From the NCBI GenBank assembly GCA_902464015.1, contig CABQHM010000032.1, forward strand, positions 1-35,857: 35,857 nucleotides of DNA, in the 5' to 3' direction. The notes under the pieces were generated by a model. It was not told where the DNA came from and did not search any database. It was given only the letters and a program-made list of their open reading frames with translations. The DNA is from an uncultured Coriobacteriales bacterium. Its GTDB lineage: Bacteria; Actinomycetota; Coriobacteriia; Coriobacteriales; UMGS124. Shown one piece after another: positions 25,282-34,784 of this stretch (its first letter is position 1; each line of letters opens with the position of its first letter). Both the position numbers and the translations under genes were made by a program.

Positions 25282-25359
25282 ACGGCCTGGTGTAAGGGCT
25301 GTTTAAAACCATTACGAAATCAAAGCCCATGCCTGTGTTGTGATTGTATGACCTGTTTG

Positions 25360-25398
25360 CGCCGCCCAAAGGCCCGTCGTGGCTTTTGGGCGGCGTTT
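25360..25398 (+). terminator. Terminator between gap and pgk
   Basis: CGCCGCCCAAA 25360-25370 pairs with TTTGGGCGGCG 25385-25395 (11 bp), followed by TTTAGTTT. It lies about 80 bases after the gap stop and upstream of a separate candidate -10 for pgk. gap can therefore be transcribed both alone and, by readthrough, with pgk. Confidence 0.7.
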
Positions 25399-25444
25399 AG
25401 TTTGAACGGTATCCGGCCGCCTGGGGGCCGGAGGCGCCATACGG

Positions 25445-25450
25445 TACAAT
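25445..25450 (+). promoter_or_regulatory. Possible -10 element of pgk
   Basis: TACAAT at 25445-25450 within ACGGTACAATT, placed after the gap terminator and about 55 bases before the pgk start. It closely resembles the element before gap. No clear -35 hexamer is visible 17 bases upstream. Confidence 0.35.
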
Positions 25451-25504
25451 TCGAGTGCCTACAGCCGCGCCCCCTTTCGGGCGCACGACTTGAATCGAGG
25501 AAGC

Positions 25505-26687
<1,183 letters not shown>

Positions 26688-26698
<11 letters not shown>

Positions 26699-27506
26699 CT
26701 TCGGTCGTCCCCAGTCTCAGCCCCAGCCCGCAGACGAGCGCAAGGTCGTCGTGGCGGGCAACTGGAAGATGAACAAGACCTACAGCGCCGCCGTCCAGCT
26801 TGCCCAGCTTGTCGACGACCGTCTTGAGCGCTCTTGGAAGAACAGCGTCGAGATCGTCCTGTGCCCGCCCGCCACGGCGCTTCGCGGCGTGAGCAACGTG
26901 CTCGCTTTCGACAAGTCCTTCGCGAAGGTGGGCGGCCAGGACTGCTCGCCTGAAGACGCGGGTGCCTTCACGGGCGACATCTCTGCGCCCATGCTTGCCG
27001 ACCTCGACTGCGCGTGGTGCATCGTGGGCCATTCCGAGCGCAGGCATGGTCACGGCGAGACGAGCGAGCAGGTGTCCGCCAAGGCCGCCGCGCTCATCCG
27101 CGCCGGCATCGCCCCCATCGTGTGCGTCGGCGAGCCGCTCGACGTCTACGAGGCGGGTTCCACCTCTGCGTACGTGACCGAGCAGGTGCGCGCATCTCTT
27201 GCCGGGCTTGACCTGGCGGGCCGCGACTTTGCCGTTGCCTACGAGCCCGTTTGGGCCATCGGTTCGGGCAAGGTCCCCACGCCCGAGTACGTGCAGGACG
27301 TCGCCGCCCAGATTCGCGCGGCGGTGGCCGGGGTCGCAGGGCAAGACTGCGCCAAGCGCTGCTATGTGCTCTACGGCGGCTCCGTCAAGTCCGGCAACGC
27401 CGCGTTTTTCACCGCATGCGCCGACGTGGACGGCGTGCTTGTGGGCGGCGACGCGCTTGACGCCGACAAGTTCATCGACATCGTGAAGGCGGTGCTGCAT
27501 GTATAG
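26688..27506 (+). CDS. tpiA: Triosephosphate isomerase
   Basis: A 272-residue TIM barrel that interconverts dihydroxyacetone phosphate and glyceraldehyde 3-phosphate. Catalytic residues are visible: Lys27 in AGNWKMNK, His115 in IVGHSERR and Glu186 in AYEPVWAIGSGK, followed by the phosphate-gripping YGGSVKSGN. It is about 20 residues longer than usual, owing to a proline/glutamine-rich N-terminal extension (SFGRPQSQPQPADE) before the core. ATG 26688 has GGAGG 10 bases upstream and lies within the last codons of pgk, so the two are translationally coupled. A later start closer to the core is not obvious. Confidence 0.95.
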
Positions 27507-29052
27507 GCTTCCTGCCCTCCTCGTCATCATGGACGGCCTGGGATGGGCTGCGCCCAGCGAGGCAAACGCCGTGAGCCTCGCCGCCACGCCCAACCTCGAC
27601 GCCCTCATGGCGCAGTATCCCTGGACGACCATCGAGGCTTCCGGTGAGGCCGTCGGCCTGCCTGCGGGCCAGATGGGCAACTCCGAGGTCGGTCACCTCA
27701 ACATCGGAGCCGGCCGCGTGGTCATGCAGGAGCTCATGCGCCTGAACCATGCCGTCCAGACCGGCGAGATCTTTGAGAACGAGGTGCTTGTCGAGGCCTG
27801 CCGCAAGGTCGCCGCGAACAAGTCCACCCTGCATGTGATGGGTCTCCTGTCCGACGGCGGCGTGCACTCCCACATCCGTCACTGCCTGGCGTTGCTCGAG
27901 TTGGCTGCCCGCGAGGGTGTCCAGCGCGTGCGCGTGCACGCCTTCCTCGACGGCCGCGACGTCGCCCCCGACTCCGGCCTGGGTTACCTCGACGAGCTTT
28001 CGGCGGCGTGCGCCAACATCTCCGAGAAGAGCGCGTGCGACTGCCGCATCGGGTCGGTGTCGGGCCGCTATTACGCCATGGACCGCGACAACCGCTGGGA
28101 GCGCGTGCAGCGCGCGTGGGACGCCGTCGTCCTGGGTCGCGGCACTGCCGTCCAGCCCGCTCGCCAGGGCGTCGAGGCCAGCTATGCGGCGGGCGTCTAC
28201 GACGAGTTCGTCGTGCCGTTTGCCTGCGATGAGGCCGGCGTCGTCGACGGTGACGCGGTGGTGTTCTTCAACTTCAGGCCCGACCGCGCCCGCGAGCTTT
28301 CCCGTGCTTTCACCGAGGCCGACTTCACGGGCTTCGAGCGCGGCCGTGCCCCGCAGGTGAGCTTCGTCACCATGACCGAGTACGACCCCGAGCTCAACGT
28401 GCAGGTTGCCTTCCCGAAGGAGAACCCGCAAAACGTTCTTGCCGACGTCATCGCAGCCGCGGGCCTGCGTCAGTTCCACACCGCTGAGACCGAGAAGTAC
28501 GCGCACGTGACGTTTTTCATCAACGGCGGCGTCGAGCAGCCCAAGCAGGGGGAGGAGCGCGTGCTCGTTGCCTCGCCGAAGGTTGCCACTTACGACCTCC
28601 AGCCGCAGATGAGCGCCCCTGAGGTTGCCGACGGTCTCAAGGCGGCCATCGAGTCCGACGAGGCCGACGTGTATGTGGTCAACTTCGCCAACCCCGACAT
28701 GGTGGGCCACACCGGCAACGTCGAGGCGGCCGTGCGCGCCGTGGAGGCCACCGACGCGGCCGTGGGCAAGGTTGTCGACGCCGTGCGGGCCAAGGGCGGT
28801 TTCGCCATCATCATCGCCGACCACGGCAACTGCGACTGCATGTTCAAGGTCGACGAGGTTGGGCAGCGCCATCCCGTGACGTCCCATACCACAGCGCCCG
28901 TGCCCTTCATCGTCGTTGCCGACGGGGTCGAGATTGTGCCCGACGCCCACGGCAAGCTCTGCGACGTGGCTCCCTCGCTCATCGATCTTGTAGGATTGGA
29001 GAAACCGGACTGCTGGACGGGCAAGAGCCTTATCCAACACAAGGTTTCCTGA
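27499..29052 (+). CDS. gpmI: Cofactor-independent phosphoglycerate mutase (iPGM)
   Basis: A 517-residue metalloenzyme of the alkaline phosphatase superfamily that converts 3- to 2-phosphoglycerate through a phosphoserine intermediate. The catalytic Ser62 lies in QMGNSEVGHLNIGAGR. HAFLDGRD and SVSGRYYAMDRD(N)RW are substrate-site motifs. Metal ligands sit in VNFANPDMVGHTG and IADHGNCD near the C-terminus. The length matches the family (~510). The ATG overlaps the end of tpiA by 8 bases, giving a compact pgk-tpiA-gpmI unit. It is distinct from the cofactor-dependent mutase (GpmA), which is half this size. Confidence 0.97.
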   Translation: MYRLPALLVIMDGLGWAAPSEANAVSLAATPNLDALMAQYPWTTIEASGEAVGLPAGQMGNSEVGHLNIGAGRVVMQELMRLNHAVQTGEIFENEVLVEACRKVAANKSTLHVMGLLSDGGVHSHIRHCLALLELAAREGVQRVRVHAFLDGRDVAPDSGLGYLDELSAACANISEKSACDCRIGSVSGRYYAMDRDNRWERVQRAWDAVVLGRGTAVQPARQGVEASYAAGVYDEFVVPFACDEAGVVDGDAVVFFNFRPDRARELSRAFTEADFTGFERGRAPQVSFVTMTEYDPELNVQVAFPKENPQNVLADVIAAAGLRQFHTAETEKYAHVTFFINGGVEQPKQGEERVLVASPKVATYDLQPQMSAPEVADGLKAAIESDEADVYVVNFANPDMVGHTGNVEAAVRAVEATDAAVGKVVDAVRAKGGFAIIIADHGNCDCMFKVDEVGQRHPVTSHTTAPVPFIVVADGVEIVPDAHGKLCDVAPSLIDLVGLEKPDCWTGKSLIQHKVS

Positions 29053-29058
29053 TACAAT
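29030..29058 (+). promoter_or_regulatory. Possible promoter of secG
   Basis: TTATCC at 29030-29035 and TACAAT at 29053-29058 are 17 bases apart at the end of gpmI. The 130-base gap before secG makes a separate promoter plausible. The -35 match is only three of six bases. Confidence 0.35.
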
Positions 29059-29182
29059 CACCTACTGTTTCCGCTCTAGGTGTGCCGCGATTGGGCCCAA
29101 GTGGCTCGGCTGACCCTTCGTTGCTCGCTTTACCTGCGGTTTCAACGTTAAGACCTTTAGTCCGCACTATGAGGAGCGCATC

Positions 29183-29434
29183 TTGAACCCTCTGCTTATC
29201 CCGCTGATTGTTATCTGGTTCCTTTCTGGTATCGGCCTTGTCGTCTTCATTCTTATGCATTCCGGCAAGGGCACGGGTGTTTCGGAGATGATCGCCGGTT
29301 CCATGTACTCCAACATGGGTGGCACGGGCACGGTCGAGAAGAACCTCGACAAGCTCACCATCATCTGCGCTGCCGTCTTCATCATCTGCCTGCTTATCTT
29401 CATGCTCATCTTCCCGCAGGGCAGCGTGGCATAG
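29183..29434 (+). CDS. secG: Preprotein translocase subunit SecG
   Basis: An 83-residue inner-membrane protein, the small accessory subunit of the SecYEG channel. Two hydrophobic helices (about residues 3-23 and 55-77) flank the conserved cytoplasmic loop FILMHSGKGTGVSEM...GGTGTVEKNLDKLT. The start is TTG at 29183, preceded by GAGGAG. It follows gpmI, the usual place of secG in many Gram-positives, and is closed by a strong terminator at 29470. Confidence 0.93.
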   Translation: MNPLLIPLIVIWFLSGIGLVVFILMHSGKGTGVSEMIAGSMYSNMGGTGTVEKNLDKLTIICAAVFIICLLIFMLIFPQGSVA

Positions 29435-29469
29435 GGTCTGCTCCAAACCTGAGATTCAAGGTATCTGAG

Positions 29470-29502
29470 GGTGCCGGCGTGTAAAGCGTCGGCACCTTTT
29501 TT
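29470..29502 (+). terminator. Terminator of secG
   Basis: GGTGCCGGCG 29470-29479 pairs with CGTCGGCACC 29487-29496 (one mismatch), followed by six T residues at 29497-29502. It lies 35 bases after the secG stop. It is a classical strong intrinsic terminator and probably ends the glycolytic/secG transcript. Confidence 0.85.
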
Positions 29503-29570
29503 CGTTTGCGCGCCGCCGTGAGCCCGTCTCACGGTACACTTTCAGCAACGAGCGACGGGCAGGAGATGGC

Positions 29571-31271
29571 ATGAGGCGAGATGAAGAGACGGGCATGGTA
29601 AGCCGGCGCGGGTTTGCCGCATCGGCACTTTTGGGCGCCGGCGCTGCACTCTTGGGAGGATGCAGCCTCAATGGGGTCATGCCCGGCTCCAGTCCCGTCG
29701 AGCTGCCTGCGGTGAACGAGGCGAGACTTGCCGCCAATCAGGGCGCCCCTGCAGCCGCCCGTGTGCTTGAAGGCGGCACGCTTACGTGCCAGAGCGTCCC
29801 ACTTTCCACGGTCAACCCCCATGAGGCCTGGGGGTATTGGGAGCGCCTTGTGTGCCGCTGCATGTTCGACAGCCTGACGCAATATGACTTTGACCAGATG
29901 ACGCTTGTGGGAAAAGCAGCCACGAGCTGGGAGGCCGACCTCTTCTCGGAGCGGTTTACCTTTCACCTGCGTGAGGGCATGGCGTTTCAAAACGGAGAGT
30001 CCGTCACGTCGACGTGCTTCGCCAATGCCTGGAACGCCCTCGTTGCCCATGGCGGGCATGGGCTTGCGTCGTGCCTGTCCATGGTGGTGGGATACGAGGA
30101 CGTCGCGGCAGGCGTCTCGGGGGCGCAGCTTGATTTGGAGTGCCCCGACGACTACACGCTCATCGTGAACCTTGCGCATAGCTTCCCCGACTTCGCCTAT
30201 CTGGCAAGCCTGCCGCAGCTCGCTCCCATGTCCGTCGCATCTTTCAAGGCGGAGGGGGGATTTGGCGATGTGCCCTGCGGCAACGGGCCATTCTGCCTCG
30301 ACGGTGCCCCTCAAGCTGACACCGGCGTGCATCTTGTGCGCAATGCCAGCTATTGGGGGACCAACGCCCATGTCGACGCGCTCCAGTTCCAGGTCAACGA
30401 GGACTTCACGGATGTGGGCGAGGCAATAAAGACGGGCAATCTCGACGTTGTGCTCGTGCCTGTCGATCAAGCGGGCGCGCTGTCCGACGAGTTGGGCCCC
30501 GCCGGCCCCGACCGTATCCTGAACCCCGATGCGCAGGTTGCTCATGAGGGTTTCAGAAGCGTCTGCATGCTCGTGTGCAACTGTGCCCGTGAGCCGTTTG
30601 ACCAGGCAGAGACGCGCCGCGCGCTTGAACGCGCGCTCGACGTTCAGGTTTTGGCGACCACCCTCGGTCTTGACCCCCTTTGTGCGGCCGACGGTGCGCT
30701 GCTACCCTCGAACCTCGGCTACGAGGAGCGCGCCTGGAAGCTTCCCGACAATGAGCTGGAAAAGGGTCTCTCCGATCAGGTGGACGCTGCCCTCGGCACG
30801 GATGAGCTTGAGATGCTTTGCGATCCTTGCTTGCTTGCAGGCCTGGGTCAGGAGGTGGCCGCGCAGCTCGATGACGCGGGCGTTGCCGTACGCGTCGACA
30901 CCCCTTCGTGGTCCGAGTACCTCTCCAGGCTGCAGGAGGGCGACTTCGAGCTCGCCCTCGTGTGCCACCTGCCTTTGTGCGATGCGGCCGGCGCGGAACT
31001 CTTCAGCCTCTTCCATTCTCGAGGCGGCGACAACCTGGGCGGATATGCCAGCGCCGAAGTCGACGCGGCGCTCGAGTCGGCCTGGGAAATGTCCGACGAG
31101 GCGGCCAGGCTCGATGTCCTGCGCGAGGTGTGTCAGACCATCGCCCAGGACATGCCGGTCGTGCCCCTTTTGTATGCGGGTCCTGGCGTTGCGTGCTCGT
31201 CTCGCGTCAACTCCCTGGCGGTCTCGGCCGATTACACGCTCGATTTTGCGGGATGTTGGCTTTCGGCCTAG
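29571..31271 (+). CDS. ABC-type peptide/solute-binding lipoprotein (SBP family 5)
   Basis: A 566-residue extracytoplasmic binding protein of the oligopeptide/dipeptide/nickel type. The N-terminus has a twin-arginine pair (SRRGFAA) and, after a hydrophobic stretch, a lipobox LGGC, so it is probably a Tat-routed lipoprotein. The body shows the family layout: VPLSTVNPHEAW..., LVCRCMFDSLTQYD, the ATSWEAD...TFHLREGMAFQNGESVTS signature, and a late VPLLYAGPGVA segment. No permease or ATPase gene is next to it, so it works with a transporter encoded elsewhere or with none. ATG 29571 is preceded by AGGAG 5 bases upstream; ATG 29595, just before the Arg pair, is the other option. A -10-like TACACT lies at about 29535. 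Confidence 0.87.
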   Translation: MRRDEETGMVSRRGFAASALLGAGAALLGGCSLNGVMPGSSPVELPAVNEARLAANQGAPAAARVLEGGTLTCQSVPLSTVNPHEAWGYWERLVCRCMFDSLTQYDFDQMTLVGKAATSWEADLFSERFTFHLREGMAFQNGESVTSTCFANAWNALVAHGGHGLASCLSMVVGYEDVAAGVSGAQLDLECPDDYTLIVNLAHSFPDFAYLASLPQLAPMSVASFKAEGGFGDVPCGNGPFCLDGAPQADTGVHLVRNASYWGTNAHVDALQFQVNEDFTDVGEAIKTGNLDVVLVPVDQAGALSDELGPAGPDRILNPDAQVAHEGFRSVCMLVCNCAREPFDQAETRRALERALDVQVLATTLGLDPLCAADGALLPSNLGYEERAWKLPDNELEKGLSDQVDAALGTDELEMLCDPCLLAGLGQEVAAQLDDAGVAVRVDTPSWSEYLSRLQEGDFELALVCHLPLCDAAGAELFSLFHSRGGDNLGGYASAEVDAALESAWEMSDEAARLDVLREVCQTIAQDMPVVPLLYAGPGVACSSRVNSLAVSADYTLDFAGCWLSA

Positions 31272-31339
31272 CGTGCAAGGCTCATGTATGGTGGAATTGT
31301 GAGCAACTCCTTGGTCCTGAAGAGACTTCAATTCAGAGC

Positions 31340-31368
31340 TTGTCAGAGACAGCCTCATATTGTATAGT
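31340..31368 (+). promoter_or_regulatory. Promoter of tRNA-Leu
   Basis: TTGTCA at 31340-31345 and TATAGT at 31363-31368 are separated by exactly 17 bases. This is near the SigA consensus, and the predicted start is about 10 bases before the tRNA. The same TATAGT -10 and 17-base spacing occur before tRNA-Gly and tRNA-Val in this window. Confidence 0.75.
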
Positions 31369-31385
31369 TATTTCTCGCGTTGCAA

Positions 31386-31473
31386 GTCGGAGTGGCGGAA
31401 TAGGCAGACGCGCTAGCTTGAGGTGCTAGTGACCTTTACGGTCTTGCGGGTTCAAGTCCCGCCTCCGACACCA
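31386..31473 (+). tRNA. tRNA-Leu (anticodon GAG)
   Basis: A class II tRNA of 88 bases with encoded CCA. The acceptor GTCGGAG (31386-31392) pairs with CTCCGAC (31463-31469), followed by A and CCA. The anticodon stem CTAGC/GCTAG encloses the loop TTGAGGT, giving GAG. A long variable arm (TGACCTTTACGGTC) is typical of tRNA-Leu, and the T-arm GCGGG TTCAAGT CCCGC is intact. It reads CUC/CUU codons. Confidence 0.95.
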
Positions 31474-31482
31474 TTGAATTTC

Positions 31483-31507
31483 AAAGAGCCCCGCAAGGGG
31501 CTCTTTT
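31483..31507 (+). terminator. Terminator of tRNA-Leu
   Basis: AAAGAGCCCC 31483-31492 pairs with GGGGCTCTTT over a GCAA tetraloop and ends in TTTT at 31504-31507, ten bases after the tRNA. It separates the tRNA from the phosphatase gene. Confidence 0.85.
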
Positions 31508-31543
31508 CGTATATGTCCACCTTAGGGACGCCGAGGTCACGAC

Positions 31544-33430
31544 ATGTCTGAACACGACAAGGACGCACTCACCCACGACAGCGCTTGCGGCGCATCGATC
31601 GAGGCTCAGGGGAGGGGTGAGGAGGTCGCGCGGCTTACGGGCGAGCTTTCCAGTTGCCGCCGCAGGCTCAAGGCCGTCTTGGGGCTTTTGCGCCACTCGT
31701 CCAACTTCGGGCTCAACGCGATGGAGACATGCGACCTCATTGCCAACGAGCTGGCAGATGCCCTGCTGGCCGATGCCGCCATCTTCTACCTCATCGCCGA
31801 CAGGGGCTACGTTCCCTTTGGCGCCTCCGACGGGTTCTATCAAGCGGTCAATGCGACTGACGTTGCCGATTTGGCCTGCACGACACCCGGCATTCCCCCA
31901 CTTGTCGCGCGCACGCGTGCCCTTACATGTCTGAGCGTGATTGAGCGGCCCGGTCGCATCGACGAGGCCTGCATCATGCGCGACGACGCGGGAACCCGTT
32001 TCAAGGTGCGCTCGCTGCTCTCCACCTCCTGTTCGAGCATTGTGGGCGCCCCGGTGTTCTCCGAGGACCGCGTCAGCGCGGTGCTTGTCTTCGGGTGGCA
32101 TGAGCACCATGCATTGGTCGACGAGGAGCGCGAAATGCTCCAGACCATCTCGGAGACCCTCGCCTTCGGCATCTCCTCGGCCTTGAGCCAGCTTCGCCTC
32201 ACGCGTTCCAACGACCTTAAAGACGCTCTTTTGCGTGTGCATGACCTTGCCATGAAGAGCGACTCTGTCTGTTCGTCCATGGTCAGGCAGGTTGCCCTGT
32301 GCGTCGCCGACGCGATGCCTGCGCGCGTTCTCATGGTGGAGGCCCGCGATGGGGAGGCGGGCTGCACTATCGTGCCGCTCGACACCGGCGAAGACTGTGA
32401 CATGCCCATTCAGACCAACATGTCCATGGACGAGATACTGGGGGAGGCCTCTGGTGTGCGTGCCGTGCAACATGCCAGCGCCTTGGGGATGTGGATTGCC
32501 CGCCATACCGACCTCAATTCGGGGTTTGTCGTGCCCATTGCCACGAAGCAGGCGTGCGAGGGCGTGCGTTTTGCGCTGCTCGTGCTGCGCAACCCGCTCG
32601 ATGCCCCGTTCGATTTCCTCGACGAGGAGTTCCTCAACGATGTCTCGGGGGAGATTGGTCGCATCGCCTTCTCGGAGCGCATCCATGCAAGCGAGGCCCA
32701 GATCGCCCATGCCCTGCAGGTGGGCCTGCGCAACGAGATGCCCCAGGTGAACGGCATCTCCACCGCCTCCCTGTACCTGTCTGCCACTGAGTCGGCGGTG
32801 GTAGGCGGCGACTTTTTCGACTTGCACGAGCTGGGGGAGGGCCGCTTCGTCGTTGTCATGGGCGATGTGTCGGGCAAGGGCGTGGAGGCCGCCGTTGTGG
32901 CTTCCATGGCCAAGACGGGCCTTGCAGCCTATGTCTGGGAAAAAACGGAACCCGACGAGATGGTGAGCGCGCTGAACAGCCTGTTCCTCAATTTCTCGCG
33001 TGCCGAGACGTTTGCCACCATGTGCGTCGTGCTTGTCGACCTGCCCTCGTGCTCGGCGAAGTACTGCAGCGCCGGGCATCCCCCCGCGATGCTTGTGCAC
33101 GCGCCTGATTCCGCCAACCCCTCCCTTGAGCTGCTCGCAACGCAGTCGCCGGTGGTGGGTGCCTTCGAGGGCATGCGCTATATCTCGGGCAGCTTCACGT
33201 TCGAGCTCGGGGACGTGCTGTTCCTCTACACCGACGGCACCACCGAGGCCCGCAGCCCATCGGGGGGTTTCTTCGGCGAAGGCAACCTGCGTGACGCGCT
33301 CCTGCGTGCCTGCCGGTTCGGCCTGGACGACATCCCGCGCCGCGTGCTCAAAGAGGTCGAGGAATTCTCCGGCAACGACACCCATGACGACATCGCCATG
33401 GTCGCCGTTCGCTTCGACGGCCTGGCCTAA
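31544..33430 (+). CDS. GAF-domain SpoIIE/RsbU-type PP2C serine phosphatase
   Basis: A 628-residue soluble signalling phosphatase. A short N-terminal coiled-coil-like segment (~25-50) leads into two GAF-like sensor regions (~55-215 and ~230-375). The C-terminal ~240 residues are a PPM/SpoIIE domain: Asp423 and Asp426 in VGGDFFD, Asp441 in MGDVSGKG, Asp564 in FLYTDGTTEA and Asp616 in DTHDDIAMV. All the usual metal-binding aspartates are present. Such enzymes dephosphorylate a STAS anti-anti-sigma protein. The next gene encodes a STAS domain fused to the antagonist kinase, which strongly suggests its substrate. Bound ligand or stress signal is unknown. A modest GAGGT site precedes ATG 31544. Confidence 0.92.
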   Translation: MSEHDKDALTHDSACGASIEAQGRGEEVARLTGELSSCRRRLKAVLGLLRHSSNFGLNAMETCDLIANELADALLADAAIFYLIADRGYVPFGASDGFYQAVNATDVADLACTTPGIPPLVARTRALTCLSVIERPGRIDEACIMRDDAGTRFKVRSLLSTSCSSIVGAPVFSEDRVSAVLVFGWHEHHALVDEEREMLQTISETLAFGISSALSQLRLTRSNDLKDALLRVHDLAMKSDSVCSSMVRQVALCVADAMPARVLMVEARDGEAGCTIVPLDTGEDCDMPIQTNMSMDEILGEASGVRAVQHASALGMWIARHTDLNSGFVVPIATKQACEGVRFALLVLRNPLDAPFDFLDEEFLNDVSGEIGRIAFSERIHASEAQIAHALQVGLRNEMPQVNGISTASLYLSATESAVVGGDFFDLHELGEGRFVVVMGDVSGKGVEAAVVASMAKTGLAAYVWEKTEPDEMVSALNSLFLNFSRAETFATMCVVLVDLPSCSAKYCSAGHPPAMLVHAPDSANPSLELLATQSPVVGAFEGMRYISGSFTFELGDVLFLYTDGTTEARSPSGGFFGEGNLRDALLRACRFGLDDIPRRVLKEVEEFSGNDTHDDIAMVAVRFDGLA

Positions 33431-33520
33431 TCGCCGTCTTTTATCTCCTTGCATGTTTGGAACCTGCTGTGGCGGGGGAAGATACGCAGTGTTTATGCAA
33501 CGGATGTGCGAGGAGAAACG

Positions 33521-34291
33521 ATGCTCGTCGACAAAGGTGCGCTCGTAGTCTCTCTTGCGGGCGACGTCACATGGCAGAACGCCTCAGCATTGCGCGAGCG
33601 CCTTCTTCTTATTGCCCAGCAGGGTTATTCGAGCCTTGTGCTCAACGTCGAGTCGGTGGGGTACATCGACTCGACGGGCATGGCTGTGCTTATTTTCCTC
33701 GCCAGGCGTCTTTCGGCCCGCGGGGGCAGGCTCGTGCTCATCAACGCCTCTGAGTCGATTGTGCGCTCGCTCAAGCAAGCCCAGATCCTCGACAAGATTG
33801 TTTGCATTCCCAAAGGCATGGCGGGCGTGCGCAATGTGGGGGTTCCCACCGATGAGGCGCCGCTGCGCGTGTATACCGTGAGCTTGTCGAGTGACCCATC
33901 CTCGATGGAGCTGGCACGCAAGTCCATCGCATCTATCCTCCAAGCGTTGCAATTGCCGCGCAGCACCGCCTATGACATCGTGCTTGCTTTGGGCGAGGCG
34001 CTCGGCAACGCGTTCGACCATGGCGGTGGCGCACAGGGGCAGGAGGGGGACGTCTCGGCCACGGTGTCGCTGTACTCCGATCGCCTTGTGATGGAAGTCA
34101 ATGACTGCGGATGCGGTATCGCTTACAACCAGGGCGACGCATTGCCCGAGCCAACGCATGAGCGGGGCAGGGGCATCAAACTCATGCTTATGCTTGCTGA
34201 CTCCATTTCCATTGTCCCGCGCGAGACGGGCAAGGGCACTTGCGTGCGTCTTGTCAAAATGCTCGACTGTGCGGCAGCGGCCAGCGCTTAA
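33521..34291 (+). CDS. STAS anti-anti-sigma domain fused to an RsbW-type HATPase
   Basis: A 256-residue fusion. Residues ~1-100 are a STAS domain with the phosphorylatable Ser51 in YIDSTGMAV, as in SpoIIAA/RsbV. Residues ~120-256 are a GHKL kinase domain like SpoIIAB/RsbW: N-box Glu159-x3-Asn163-x3-His167 (EALGNAFDH), G1 box NDCGCG (194-199) and a glycine-rich lid HERGRGIKLM. Normally these are two proteins that bind in competition with a sigma factor. In one chain the kinase may phosphorylate its own STAS domain. No sigma gene is nearby. ATG 33521 has AGGAG 5 bases upstream. The in-frame ATG at 33449 would add 24 non-conserved residues. It follows the SpoIIE-type phosphatase by 90 bases, its presumed partner. 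Confidence 0.9.
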   Translation: MLVDKGALVVSLAGDVTWQNASALRERLLLIAQQGYSSLVLNVESVGYIDSTGMAVLIFLARRLSARGGRLVLINASESIVRSLKQAQILDKIVCIPKGMAGVRNVGVPTDEAPLRVYTVSLSSDPSSMELARKSIASILQALQLPRSTAYDIVLALGEALGNAFDHGGGAQGQEGDVSATVSLYSDRLVMEVNDCGCGIAYNQGDALPEPTHERGRGIKLMLMLADSISIVPRETGKGTCVRLVKMLDCAAAASA

Positions 34292-34368
34292 TCTGGGTGT
34301 CGCGTGTGCGGGGACGCGATAGGGGGTTGCAGGCAGGGGCAGCCCCTGAAGCCTTTGCTGGACTTAAA

Positions 34369-34395
34369 CAAAAAAGCCGCCCCGAAGGACGGCTT
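34369..34395 (-). terminator. Terminator of tRNA-Cys
   Basis: Read leftward, AAGCCGTCC (complement of 34387-34395) pairs with GGGCGGCTT (complement of 34374-34382) over a TTCG tetraloop, followed by a T-run (complement of 34369-34375). It lies just past the 3' end of tRNA-Cys. It may also stop rightward readthrough from the STAS-kinase gene. Confidence 0.8.
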
Positions 34396-34405
34396 GAAAG
34401 TTCAT

Positions 34406-34479
34406 TGGAGGCGACGCCCAGATTCGAACTGGGGGTAAAGGCTTTGCAGGCCTCTGCCTTACCACTTGGCGACGTCGCC
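34406..34479 (-). tRNA. tRNA-Cys (anticodon GCA)
   Basis: A 74-base tRNA with encoded CCA. Acceptor GGCGACG pairs with CGTCGCC, then T and CCA. The anticodon stem GAGGC/GCCTT encloses loop CTGCAAA, giving GCA. The T-arm CCCAG TTCGAAT CTGGG is complete. It is transcribed leftward after tRNA-Gly. Confidence 0.95.
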
Positions 34480-34486
34480 ATCCTAA

Positions 34487-34510
34487 CAAAAGGGCCAGAT
34501 GAGCTGGCCC
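34487..34510 (-). terminator. Hairpin between tRNA-Gly and tRNA-Cys
   Basis: GGGCCAG 34492-34498 pairs with CTGGCCC 34504-34510 over a 5-base loop. Read leftward it is followed by TTTTGTT. It could end part of the tRNA-Gly transcripts or act as a processing spacer. No separate promoter is visible for tRNA-Cys, so readthrough must occur. Confidence 0.6.
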
Positions 34511-34521
34511 TGTGTTAAGCA

Positions 34522-34597
34522 TGGAGCGGACTACGGGACTCGAACCCGCGACCCCAACCTTGGCAAGGTTGTGCTCTACCAACTGAGCCAAGTCCGC
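34522..34597 (-). tRNA. tRNA-Gly (anticodon GCC)
   Basis: A 76-base tRNA with encoded CCA. Acceptor GCGGACT pairs with AGTCCGC. D-arm GGCTCAGTTGGTAGAGC is typical. The anticodon stem CAACC/GGTTG encloses TTGCCAA, giving GCC. T-arm CGGG TTCGAGT CCCG. It reads GGC/GGU, the major glycine codons in this genome. Confidence 0.95.
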
Positions 34598-34609
34598 GTG
34601 CGAGAAAGA

Positions 34610-34638
34610 ACTATACGTCAGCCGTGTGGATGAGGCAA
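34610..34638 (-). promoter_or_regulatory. Promoter of tRNA-Gly/tRNA-Cys
   Basis: On the minus strand, TTGCCT (complement of 34633-34638) and TATAGT (complement of 34610-34615) are 17 bases apart, about 13 bases before the tRNA-Gly 5' end. It shares its -10 sequence and spacing with the tRNA-Leu and tRNA-Val promoters. Confidence 0.7.
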
Positions 34639-34784
34639 GCACTATTTTCGTTTTAGGCCAATTTCCTGTCATATTCACAATTCCGTCACATTAGCTCAAG
34701 GAGAATCAGGGTGACTTCGGCCAGGGCGTGGCGGCGGGGCTATCATACATGGCTGAGGTAGAGCGTCGACATGCGGGGGGCGAC

